DNA of 64,000 nt from Marinobacter xestospongiae (GTDB lineage: Bacteria > Pseudomonadota > Gammaproteobacteria > Pseudomonadales > Oleiphilaceae), in the NCBI RefSeq assembly GCF_023156385.1, contig NZ_JAKZAK010000014.1, positions 1-64,000 on the forward strand. Direction: 5' to 3'. Every line of letters begins with the position of its first letter. Positions within the stretch are counted from its first letter, which is position 1. Made by a program: the position numbers and the translations under genes. Under the pieces are notes generated by a model. The model was not told where the DNA came from, ran no database searches, and worked only from the letters and a program-made list of their open reading frames with translations. Of the stretch, positions 50,680 through 59,115 are shown one piece after another.

Positions 50680-53409
50680 TCAGTCCTCAGGGGTGTCGAA
50701 AGGGTTGTTGTAGTACTGGCCGCCCAGATCCAGCCATTCGGCAATCAGTTTCAGCTCCACTTCGGTCAGAAAGCCCTGGTGACTGCCGCCGCTGCGGAAC
50801 CGGTCCAGGAACCGGCTGCTGGCGCGGGCCCCGGCGGTGTTCATGGACGCCGGAACATTGACGGTGGTGAACACCGGGATGGTGTTGCCCTCGGCATCGA
50901 GAATGGGAACGCCGTCCTCATCCCGCTCAATCTCGCCCGTGTCCACCAGCACGTCCGTCAGCGCGCCATCGATAATCTCCTGCTCGTTGTCGTTGAACAG
51001 CAGCTCGCGGTAGGCATTGAAGTGATCCGGCTGGTCCGGCGACGGCCCGTCGGACAGGTCCAGCTGGCTGTCGGGCAGCCGCAGGGCACCATCGGCGTCC
51101 TGATCGGAATGGCAACCGGTGCAGGTGTAGTCGTCCAGAACCGTTACCCCATCGGCAGCGATGATCTGCCGGTCCAGCCCCCAGAGCGGGTGAATGTGCT
51201 GCTCGTAGTGAATCACCGTGCGGCAGAAGCCGGACCAGCTGGCAGCGCAGGCCGCCGATACCGGTGAGGGTGTGCTCAGATCCGAGTAGCGGTAAGCGAA
51301 CGGCGCCGCCTTGGCCACCACCGCGTCATTACTCCACTGGTCCTCGAACACCAGGTCGGGCTGCAACTGGCGGATGCCATTAATGCGGCTGTAGGTCTGC
51401 GCCATGGTCTCGCCCATGTCGGCCACCAGGGTGGGGTCGGTGTTGGGAAACTCCAGACCGGTGGTGCGGGCGCCACTGTAGACCGAGGCAGGTCCGGCGT
51501 CGGGCCGGCCGTGGGGCACGTCGCTGCCGGGGTCGTGGCAGCCATGGCAGCTCAGGGTCTCACCAGGGCGCACCTGCAGCCAGTTCTGGTGACGGGCAGA
51601 CAGCCGTTCGCCGTTGCCATCCACCACACTGATGGCGAAGGCCACGTTGGCAGGCACCGCCGCCCGCACCGAGCCATCCGGCTCCACCGGCGCGTAACCG
51701 AGAATCTCCCGCATGCCCTGGGCGGCGCTGCGGCCAAAGGCGGAAAGGTCAACCTCCCGGACCTCGTCATCGGGAATCGACACCGGTTTCTCGAACCGGA
51801 CAAACATCGCAGGCCGTGCCGCCGGCTCGGTCTGTAGCGGGTCCGCCAGCGTGCGGATGCCACCGGGTGCGGTGTCCGTGCCGTCAACGTCGTACACGCT
51901 GCGGATGTGCACGGCGCCGTAGCCGCTGTTGGCCAGGGTGGCGGCTTCACTGTCCAGGATCGCCGGCGCCAGGTGGGTCGGCAGCGGGCGGTCAATCATC
52001 AACACCGCCTCATCCACCTGCACGCCTTCCTCCGGCGCCTGCACCGGCAGCTGGGTCACGCTGGTCTTGTCCAGCAGCCAGAGCCCGAAAATCGGCAAGG
52101 CACGGTCGTAATCGTCCGGCGCGGCCAACCGTTCCTCGGTGCAGTTGACGATGCGGTCGTCGCCCTCGGCAAATGCCTCCCGCAGACGACAGGGGCTCCA
52201 GCTCACCAGGTAGCGATCGGTGCCGTCGAACAGCGGCGAGGCTGCGCCATAGCTGCCGTTGAGGTTCGGCTCGCCAGAGCCATCGTAGCCTGCCACCACG
52301 GCAACCTGGCCATCGCCTTCGCTGCCGTCGAGCCGCTGATCCGCCTCCACAAAGGCAGTGGTGTCGAGCAACGCCGGCAGCGCCGCCAGGCTCTGGCTGG
52401 CGAACGGTCGCACCTGGGCCAGCACCTGGCCGTTGTACGCCAGTGGACGGAAGTAATGCACCGTCTGCCCCTCAACGGAATCGTGGGAGTGACGACCGAA
52501 TACGTACGCCAGGTCAGTGCCATCCGGGTTGACCTGGTAAAGGTTGAAACCGTTGTTGCGGGTCTGGCCGGCGTTGTCCCAGCGGCTGAACAGGATCTTG
52601 CCGTTCGCCAGCACGGTGGGGTCCAGATCGTGGCTCTGGTTGAAGGTGATCTGCTCGATGTCGCTGCCGTCGCTTGCCATGACATGGAGCACAAACGCCG
52701 GGGCATCGCGGTCCTCGTCCAGGGCATCGAACTGGGGTTTGCCCTCGTCCAGCAGAATCGCCTTGGCGGTGCGCTGACGGGTGGAGGCAAACACGATACG
52801 GCCATCCGGGAGATAGTCCGGAGCAATGTCGTGGCCCGCCTCGGCCTGGGTATCGGAGGCAATCACCCGGCGCAGGAGATCGTTGGCCACGTCGTATTCC
52901 CAGATGTTCCAGGTCGACGTCTGGTCGTCCACTTCCGGCGCCCGCAGGGCAAACAGCAGGCGGTTACCGTCGTAGGAGACCGCCAGGTCCTTGACGTCGT
53001 AGCGCAGTTCGCCCTCGTCATCGAGGAAGCGGTCATCGGCAAACAGCGACGAGGTGATGTCCCGCAAAGCCGCACTGGGGGCTGCCCGGTCCTTCAGGTA
53101 CAAGCGGGCACCGGGACGAAAGGCGTCGGGCTCACGGCGGTCATCGCCGCGCAGTTCGTTGCTGTCGGGGTCAACGTCGAGGGTACGCTGGACGAACGCC
53201 ACCGGCTGCTCCGCCACCACCGGGTCCGGCGCCTGGCCGCTGCCACCTCCGGGTCCACAGCCCGTCAACACGGCGACCAAAGCGCACAGAGAGGCCCGCA
53301 GAGTGAGCGTACAACCGATCGGGTCACGGCTGGAATATGTCGTTGAGCGGGCCAATGAACTAAACCTCAAGGCGCATTGTGATAAGGGGCCAGATAGTAC
53401 AGGATGCAC
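50680..53409 (-). CDS. HzsA-like large CxxCH lipoprotein
   Basis: The protein has up to 909 residues, with lipobox LTGC followed by GPGGGSG. The N-terminal half has WD/PD40-like propeller repeats (LAVSYDGNRLLFALRAPEVD, YLPDGRIVFASTRQRTAKAI, TVLANGKILFSRWDNAGQTR); the middle matches hydrazine-synthase-alpha-like proteins (EILGYAPVEPDGSVRAAVPA, NWLQVRPGETLSCHGCHD). Heme-type motifs CHGCH (about 620-624) and CTGCH (about 762-766) are present. The start is uncertain: GTG 53409, or TTG 53355, which gives a more normal leader. HzsA relatives outside anammox bacteria have no proven reaction. It is the first gene of the 14-gene minus-strand run. Confidence 0.85.
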   Translation of the reverse strand: MHPVLSGPLSQCALRFSSLARSTTYSSRDPIGCTLTLRASLCALVAVLTGCGPGGGSGQAPDPVVAEQPVAFVQRTLDVDPDSNELRGDDRREPDAFRPGARLYLKDRAAPSAALRDITSSLFADDRFLDDEGELRYDVKDLAVSYDGNRLLFALRAPEVDDQTSTWNIWEYDVANDLLRRVIASDTQAEAGHDIAPDYLPDGRIVFASTRQRTAKAILLDEGKPQFDALDEDRDAPAFVLHVMASDGSDIEQITFNQSHDLDPTVLANGKILFSRWDNAGQTRNNGFNLYQVNPDGTDLAYVFGRHSHDSVEGQTVHYFRPLAYNGQVLAQVRPFASQSLAALPALLDTTAFVEADQRLDGSEGDGQVAVVAGYDGSGEPNLNGSYGAASPLFDGTDRYLVSWSPCRLREAFAEGDDRIVNCTEERLAAPDDYDRALPIFGLWLLDKTSVTQLPVQAPEEGVQVDEAVLMIDRPLPTHLAPAILDSEAATLANSGYGAVHIRSVYDVDGTDTAPGGIRTLADPLQTEPAARPAMFVRFEKPVSIPDDEVREVDLSAFGRSAAQGMREILGYAPVEPDGSVRAAVPANVAFAISVVDGNGERLSARHQNWLQVRPGETLSCHGCHDPGSDVPHGRPDAGPASVYSGARTTGLEFPNTDPTLVADMGETMAQTYSRINGIRQLQPDLVFEDQWSNDAVVAKAAPFAYRYSDLSTPSPVSAACAASWSGFCRTVIHYEQHIHPLWGLDRQIIAADGVTVLDDYTCTGCHSDQDADGALRLPDSQLDLSDGPSPDQPDHFNAYRELLFNDNEQEIIDGALTDVLVDTGEIERDEDGVPILDAEGNTIPVFTTVNVPASMNTAGARASSRFLDRFRSGGSHQGFLTEVELKLIAEWLDLGGQYYNNPFDTPED

Positions 53410-53706
53410 AGAGTACGTTTAACACTTGTTTACATTCCAAACGCTTCGTGTAAACAAACGTAACCATAAGCGACAGGTCTCAAAACTGAACAAAGAGCCA
53501 GTGAATTTCTTCCGGATTTCACCGCCCCCACCCTAAGATGAGCAACCCTGAAAGCCCCGCCAGGCCTTGCGTGACAAGCTGTCACGTTATGATGACAGCG
53601 TCGTGGAAGCGGACCTGAACACCGAAAAATACTCCGGGTCCCTGCCATGAGGGGACGAGGCATGAGAAGGGCAGGGAGGGCATAAGAGAGGCACGAGGAA
53701 CAAAAG
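53410..53706. promoter_or_regulatory. divergent promoter region with perfect inverted repeats
   Basis: This 297-base region separates the two arms of the envelope cluster and is AT-richer than its flanks. TTGTTTACA (53426-53434) and TGTAAACAA (53449-53457) form a perfect 9-bp inverted repeat with 14 bases between, placed 17 bases from the HzsA-like start codon. A second palindrome GTGACA-AGC-TGTCAC lies at 53571-53585, overlapping the approach to a TATGAT-like -10 (53588-53593) for the plus-strand operon. The regulator is not identified. Confidence 0.6.
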
Positions 53707-54978
53707 ATGACAGCCAACGGCAGTAACTGGCCCGTGGGACAGCACACCCACCGGATTCTGATGCAATCCGGCCGCCTGATCGGAATGGGTTGCCTGCTGG
53801 CCTCCCTGGCGCTGCCCTGGCAGTCCGCCCACGCCGGCGCCCGCGAGCAGGCCCAACGCATGCATGAACGCCTCACCGGGGTGCGGCCGTCGGCCGGAGT
53901 GCTGGAGACCATGGCCCTGGAGATTCAGGGTGGCAATGCCCAACAGGCTGCCTACACCGCCATGGACGACCGCGCCTTCTACGATGTCACCCTGAAGAAT
54001 TTTGCGGCGCCCTGGACCAATGAGGCCCAGTCCAGCTTCGTGCCGCTTAACGACTACACCGCAACGGTCATTGGCGTGGTTCGGGACGAACGGGATTTCC
54101 GCACCATCCTCTATGACGACATTCTCTACGTCGGTGACGGCGCGCTGAACCTGCCCCCCTACGCCATCGACAACAACGATCACTACCGGGAGCTGGAAGC
54201 CGGCGGGTACAGCCTGCAGGACCACCTCGATGCCACCACCCAGTCCAGCCGCAACGGCCTGCCGTCCACCGCCACCGCTGGCGTCATGACCTCCCGCGCC
54301 GCCGCCCAGGCCTTCTTCAGCGCCGGCACCAACCGGGCGATGTTCCGCTTCACCCTGATGAACCACCTGTGCAACGACCTCGAGCAGGTGAACGACGTCA
54401 CCCGTCCGCCGGACCGCATCCGCCAGGACGTGTCCCGCAGCCCCGGGGGCGACAGCCGGGTATTTCTCAACAACTGCGTGGGCTGTCACAGCGGCATGGA
54501 CCCACTGGCCCAGGCCTTCGCCTACTACGACTTCGAGTACGACGCCGACAACGATCCGGACGGCAACTTGGGCCGCCTGGTCTATAACACGGTGGGCGCG
54601 ACGGACCCGGACACCGGCACCCGGGTCCAGGGCAAATACCTGATCAACGCCGCCAATTTTGAACCCGGCTACATCACCCGCGACGACCGCTGGGACAATT
54701 ACTGGCGCGCCGGCCCCAACCGGCGACTGGGCTGGGATAGCGCGCAGAATCCCGAGGGCGGAGGCTATGGCGCCAAGTCCATGGGACAGGAGCTGGCCCA
54801 CTCCGACGCCTTTGCCGAATGCCAGGCCAAGAAGGTGTTCCGTACCGTGTGCCTGCGTGATCCGGTGGATGGCGCTGATCGCAGCCAGATCGCCACCATG
54901 GTGTCGAACCTGCGTGCCAGCGGCTTCAAGCTCAAGCGGAGCTTCGCCGATTCCGCCGTCTACTGCATGGGAGACTGA
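53707..54978 (+). CDS. exported CxxCH protein, DUF1588/DUF1592-like
   Basis: The 423-residue protein has a signal peptide (IGMGCLLASLALPWQSAHA). One heme-type motif lies near residue 257 in NNCVGCHSGMDPLAQAFAYY, which resembles the DUF1588 pattern CxxCHxxMDPxGxAF of planctomycete-type cytochromes; upstream NRAMFRFTLMNHLCNDLEQV fits DUF1592-like sequence. ATG 53707 has GAGGA 8 bases upstream; an inner ATG at 53761 would give a shorter leader. Its stop is followed at once by the ATG of the next gene. It is likely a periplasmic or surface redox protein working with the next two gene products. Confidence 0.8.
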   Translation: MTANGSNWPVGQHTHRILMQSGRLIGMGCLLASLALPWQSAHAGAREQAQRMHERLTGVRPSAGVLETMALEIQGGNAQQAAYTAMDDRAFYDVTLKNFAAPWTNEAQSSFVPLNDYTATVIGVVRDERDFRTILYDDILYVGDGALNLPPYAIDNNDHYRELEAGGYSLQDHLDATTQSSRNGLPSTATAGVMTSRAAAQAFFSAGTNRAMFRFTLMNHLCNDLEQVNDVTRPPDRIRQDVSRSPGGDSRVFLNNCVGCHSGMDPLAQAFAYYDFEYDADNDPDGNLGRLVYNTVGATDPDTGTRVQGKYLINAANFEPGYITRDDRWDNYWRAGPNRRLGWDSAQNPEGGGYGAKSMGQELAHSDAFAECQAKKVFRTVCLRDPVDGADRSQIATMVSNLRASGFKLKRSFADSAVYCMGD

Positions 54979-57540
54979 ATGATGCGGTATCTGTCGACCC
55001 CGCCCCACTCTACGACCACCGACACTGGCTCCAACACAGGCCCCGGCACTTTCCGCAGCACTTTCCGCGGCACTACACGCACGCTACCGGGTCTGGCCGT
55101 GCTGGTGCTGATGCTCGCCGGCCTGACCGGCTGTGGCGGCGAAGCCACCGAGGCGCTGCCAAACACCGGCACCCCACCCCCCAACAGCAACTACAGCGGT
55201 CCGCCACCGGCCACCGATGACGTCCAGAACTTCAAACGCACGGTCTGGGACAACCTGGTCGCCAGCAACCGTTGCGGCACCTGCCACAACGTTGGCGGTC
55301 AGGCTCCCACCTTCGTCCACGAGGGCGACATCAACATCGCCTACGCCCAGGCCAACACCGTGGTTGACCTGACCGATCCGGGCCAGTCGGTGCTGGTCAG
55401 CAAGGTGGCCGGCGGTCACAACTGCTGGCTGGCCAGCGACCAGGCCTGCGCCGACACCATCACCAGCTACCTGGAAGACTGGGCCGGCGACGCCAGCGGC
55501 AGCGCCAAGACCATCGACCTGGTGCCGCCGGTGATTCGCGACCCCGGCGCCACCAAACGTTTTCCGCAAACCAGCGGCAGCTTTGGCACCCAGGTCTACC
55601 CGGTGTTGCAGACCTATTGCGCCGACTGCCATGTGGAAGGCGTGCAGACGCCCTACATCGGCAGCGCCGACGTCGACACCGCCTACGCCGAGTCCCAGAG
55701 CCGTATCAACCTGGGCAACCCGGCGGCATCGCGCCTGGTGGAGCGGTTGCGGGATGATTTCCACAACTGCTGGGACAACGATTGCACCACCTCCGCCCTC
55801 ACCATGCAGATGGCCATCGAAGACTTTGCCAGCAGCCTCACGGCCCACGCTCCCGATGGCGACATGGTGACCAGCAAAGCCCTGGCGCTGCTGGGGGATG
55901 GTCTGGCGGCAAACGCCAGTGGCCGCTTCGAGGACAACGTCATCGCGCTGTACGAGTTCAAGGCCGGGGAAGGCCGCACGGCTTTTGACACCAGTGGCGT
56001 GGAACCGGCCCTGCACCTGAATTTGATCGGCAATGTCGACTGGGTCGGTGGCTGGGGCATCAACGTGGGCGCCGCCTACGATGACGATTCCGGCAACCGC
56101 GTCCGCAATGGCAAGGCCCAGGGTTCAACCATGGCCAGCCGCAAGCTGCATGATCTGCTGACCGCCTCCGGCGAATACAGCATTGAAGCCTGGGTCGCCC
56201 CGGCGAACACCAGCCAGGAAGACGCCCGCATCGTCACCTACTCCGGGTCGGCCACCGCCCGCAACGTCACCCTGAGCCAGACCCGGCAGAACTACGAGGT
56301 GCTGCACCGCAGCTCCACCACCGACCAGAACACCGCCTTCGCCACCGCCGATGGCGACAACCGCCTGCAGGCATCGCTGCAGCATGTGGTGGTTAACTTC
56401 ACTGCCGGCGAAGGCCGCAGGATCTACGTTAACGGCGAGTTCACCGGCGATCTGGACCCGGCGGAGGCCGGCCTACTCAATGAGTGGGACAACAGTTTCG
56501 CCCTGGTGCTCGGTAACGAGACCGACGGCAACTCCCTGTGGGAGGGCACCCTGCGAATGGTGGCGATCCATAACCGGGCCCTCAGCGATGACCAGATCCG
56601 GGCCAACTTCGAGGTGGGCGTGGGCCAGAAATACTACCTGCTGTTCAGCGTCGCCCACCTGATTGACGTGCCGCAGAGCTATGTGGTGCTCGAAGTCAGC
56701 CAGTTCGACAGTTACAGCTACCTGTTCTCCGAGCCCTTCTTTATCAGCCTGGATGAAGACCAGCGCCCCGATGGCATAGAACTGGCCGGCATGCGTATCG
56801 GCATCAATGGTCGGGAAGCCGCCGTCGGCCAGGCCTTTGCCAATCTCGACGTGGTGCTGGACGCCGACCGTTACAGCCCGGGCAGCGGCCAGCCGCTGTC
56901 CCGCCTGGGCGCGCTGATTGCCCTTGAAAGCGGCCCCGCAACCGACGAGTTCTTCCTCACCTTCGACCGCCTGGGTCGCCATGAGAATGTCCGTATCGAG
57001 AGCCCGTTGCCGCCGCAGCCAACCCCGGCAAACGGCGCCCCGGCCTCCCATATCGGCCTGAAGACGTTTGATGAGATCAACGTCTCCATGTCCCGCATGA
57101 CCGGCGTGTCCACCACCCACCCGACGGTGGCCGACACCTTTGCCACCGTGCGTCAGCAATTGCCGACGGTGGAGAACATCAACGGCTTCCTGTCGTCCCA
57201 CCAGATGGCCATCACCCAGCTGGCGATCCAGTACTGCGACGCCCTGGTGGAAGACAGCACTCTGCGGAGCAGCTTTTTCCCCGGTTTCAACGTCAGCGCT
57301 GCCACCAGCAGCGCGTTCGACACCGCCGGCCGCAGCCAGGTGATCACGCCGCTGATCAACGAATTTGTCGGTCAGGATCTGGCCAGCCAGCCATCGGTGG
57401 CCGACATCGAAAACGAACTGAACGGCCTGATCGACCGGCTCAGCGCCTGTGGCGGCAACTGCGCCAGCGATCGCACCGCCACCATCGTCAAGGCCAGCTG
57501 CGCCGCCGTGCTCGGCAGTGCGGTCACCCTCGTTCAGTAA
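54979..57540 (+). CDS. LamG-domain lipoprotein with two CxxCH motifs
   Basis: The 853-residue lipoprotein has lipobox LTGC near residue 52. Two cytochrome-type regions follow, CGTCH (about 99-103) and CADCH (about 214-218), each in a similar context (TVWDNLVASNRCGTCHNVGG; YPVLQTYCADCHVEGVQTPY), so the N-terminus looks like a duplicated monoheme module. A LamG/concanavalin-like domain lies at about 315-550 (YEFKAGEGRTAFDTSGVEPA, YSIEAWVAPANTS, LVLGNETDGNSLWEGTLRMV). The C-terminal 300 residues are unassigned. It may bind a glycan or other surface ligand and carry heme. No gap to the upstream stop. Confidence 0.82.
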   Translation: MMRYLSTPPHSTTTDTGSNTGPGTFRSTFRGTTRTLPGLAVLVLMLAGLTGCGGEATEALPNTGTPPPNSNYSGPPPATDDVQNFKRTVWDNLVASNRCGTCHNVGGQAPTFVHEGDINIAYAQANTVVDLTDPGQSVLVSKVAGGHNCWLASDQACADTITSYLEDWAGDASGSAKTIDLVPPVIRDPGATKRFPQTSGSFGTQVYPVLQTYCADCHVEGVQTPYIGSADVDTAYAESQSRINLGNPAASRLVERLRDDFHNCWDNDCTTSALTMQMAIEDFASSLTAHAPDGDMVTSKALALLGDGLAANASGRFEDNVIALYEFKAGEGRTAFDTSGVEPALHLNLIGNVDWVGGWGINVGAAYDDDSGNRVRNGKAQGSTMASRKLHDLLTASGEYSIEAWVAPANTSQEDARIVTYSGSATARNVTLSQTRQNYEVLHRSSTTDQNTAFATADGDNRLQASLQHVVVNFTAGEGRRIYVNGEFTGDLDPAEAGLLNEWDNSFALVLGNETDGNSLWEGTLRMVAIHNRALSDDQIRANFEVGVGQKYYLLFSVAHLIDVPQSYVVLEVSQFDSYSYLFSEPFFISLDEDQRPDGIELAGMRIGINGREAAVGQAFANLDVVLDADRYSPGSGQPLSRLGALIALESGPATDEFFLTFDRLGRHENVRIESPLPPQPTPANGAPASHIGLKTFDEINVSMSRMTGVSTTHPTVADTFATVRQQLPTVENINGFLSSHQMAITQLAIQYCDALVEDSTLRSSFFPGFNVSAATSSAFDTAGRSQVITPLINEFVGQDLASQPSVADIENELNGLIDRLSACGGNCASDRTATIVKASCAAVLGSAVTLVQ

Positions 57541-57552
57541 GAGGAACTGCCC

Positions 57553-59106
57553 ATGTTTATCAAACGTTCGCGCAACAAGGCCCTGGCCAATCATCAGCCG
57601 CTGCATCACCCGGACCACCGCCGCCCCATCACCCGGCGGGAGTTCATCGCCCAGGGCTTCCGCGCCGGTACCGCAACCGTATTCGGCGCCTCCGCCCTGA
57701 GCCTGTTTGCCAACCCGCGGGCAGCCCAGGCGGCACTGTCGTCAGATCTGGAAGCACTCAAGAGCAGCTGCGGCCTTGGCGTCCAGGGGGCCGGCAAGAT
57801 TCCCTTTATCTGTTTTGACCTGGCCGGCGGCGCCAACATCGCCGGTTCCAACGTGCTGATGGGCAAGAGCGGGGGGCAGCAGGATTTCCTCACCACCGCC
57901 GGCTACAACCGCCTGGGGCTGCCCGGCGACATGCTGCCCAATGACCCGGCGTTCGTGAATCAGGAGCTGGGACTGGCGTTCCACACCGACAGCGGCTTCC
58001 TGCGGGGTATCCAGGCCCGCACCGGCGCCGGCACACGGGCCGCCACCAACGGCGCCATCATCGCGGCACGTTCGGAGAACGACACCGGCAACAACCCCCA
58101 TAACCCCATGTACGGCATCTATCGGGCGGGCGCCGACGGCTCCCTGCTGTCACTGATCGGCTCCCGCAGTTCCGATTCCGGCGGCAACTCGCTGGCACCG
58201 ATGGATCTGATCGACCCGGAGGCCCGCCCCACCAAGGTGGACCGCCGTACCGATGTCACCGGCCTGGTGGACGTGGGGGATCTGGTGGGGCTGCTGGACC
58301 AGAGTGACGCCGTGGCGGTCATGGAATCCATCCAGCGGATCAGCGACGCCAAGATGAACCGGGTGAACACCCAGATCACCGCAGACGAGGTGATCAAGGA
58401 CCTGGTCCGGTGCGGGTACGTCAAAAGTGCCGACCTGGCGGATCGTTTCGGCGATCCCAGCACCTTGGACCCGGATCTGGACCCGGACATCGTTGGTCCC
58501 GGCGGCATCTTTACCAGCGCCCAATACAACGGCGAATCGGAGTTCCGCAAGACCGCGGCGGTAATGAAGCTGGTGGTGAACGGCTTTGCCGGCGCTGGCA
58601 CCATCACCATGGGCGGCTACGACTACCACACCGGCGAGCGGGGCACCGGCGAACGCCGTGACTTCCTGGCCGGCGAGTGCATGGGGGCATGCCTGGAGTA
58701 CGCCGCCCGGCGCAACATGCCATTGATGATGTACGTCTTCAGCGACGGCTCGGTGTCCAGTAACGGCCGCATCGATGACTCCGCCGAAGGCCGTGGCAAG
58801 GGCGAATGGACCGGCGACAACCAGCAGACCGCCGCCTCGTTCTTTCTGGTTTACAACCCCAATGGCCGCCCTGCCGCCATCCGCAACCAGATCGGTTATA
58901 TGCGCGCAGACGCCTCGGTGGAAACCGCCTCCAGCCCGGCAGCCAACAACGTTAATCAGTTGGTCCAGACGGTGCTGCTGAACTACATGGCGCTGCATGG
59001 TGAACAGGGCAACTTTGGCACCACTTTCCCCGCCCACGGGCTTGGCAACGCCACCCTGCAGGACAGCCTGATCGCGTTGCCTGGGATTGTCAGTGGTACG
59101 ATCTAA
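57553..59106 (+). CDS. DUF1501-like Tat-exported protein
   Basis: The 517-residue protein has a twin-arginine leader (ITRREFIAQGFRAG, Arg28-Arg29, then a hydrophobic stretch ending AAQA). The mature chain resembles DUF1501/sulfatase-fold proteins (PFICFDLAGGANIAGSNVLM, TITMGGYDYHTGERGTGERR, MPLMMYVFSDGSVSSNGRID), which in planctomycetes and others pair with DUF1592-type cytochromes, matching the context here. GAGGA precedes ATG 57553, 12 bases after the LamG gene. Tat export implies folding, possibly with a cofactor, before export. Enzymatic activity is unproven. Confidence 0.82.
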   Translation: MFIKRSRNKALANHQPLHHPDHRRPITRREFIAQGFRAGTATVFGASALSLFANPRAAQAALSSDLEALKSSCGLGVQGAGKIPFICFDLAGGANIAGSNVLMGKSGGQQDFLTTAGYNRLGLPGDMLPNDPAFVNQELGLAFHTDSGFLRGIQARTGAGTRAATNGAIIAARSENDTGNNPHNPMYGIYRAGADGSLLSLIGSRSSDSGGNSLAPMDLIDPEARPTKVDRRTDVTGLVDVGDLVGLLDQSDAVAVMESIQRISDAKMNRVNTQITADEVIKDLVRCGYVKSADLADRFGDPSTLDPDLDPDIVGPGGIFTSAQYNGESEFRKTAAVMKLVVNGFAGAGTITMGGYDYHTGERGTGERRDFLAGECMGACLEYAARRNMPLMMYVFSDGSVSSNGRIDDSAEGRGKGEWTGDNQQTAASFFLVYNPNGRPAAIRNQIGYMRADASVETASSPAANNVNQLVQTVLLNYMALHGEQGNFGTTFPAHGLGNATLQDSLIALPGIVSGTI

Positions 59107-59115
59107 TTCGGCCCC

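Noticed and set aside
50680..53409. HzsA-like protein as evidence for hydrazine synthesis or anammox
   Set aside because: The beta and gamma subunits and all anammox marker genes are absent; only the alpha-like fold and heme motifs are shared.
54570..54650. YNTVGATDPD in the 53707 gene product as an ApbE flavinylation site
   Set aside because: The position before Gly is Val rather than Ser/Thr, the conserved upstream Asp is not in place and no FMN-binding domain surrounds it.
53587..55008. 473-codon minus-strand ORF that would close the divergent gap
   Set aside because: It is antisense to the CxxCH gene, Gly/Val/His-rich, and would remove the promoter region; the plus-strand frame has a signal peptide and a heme motif.
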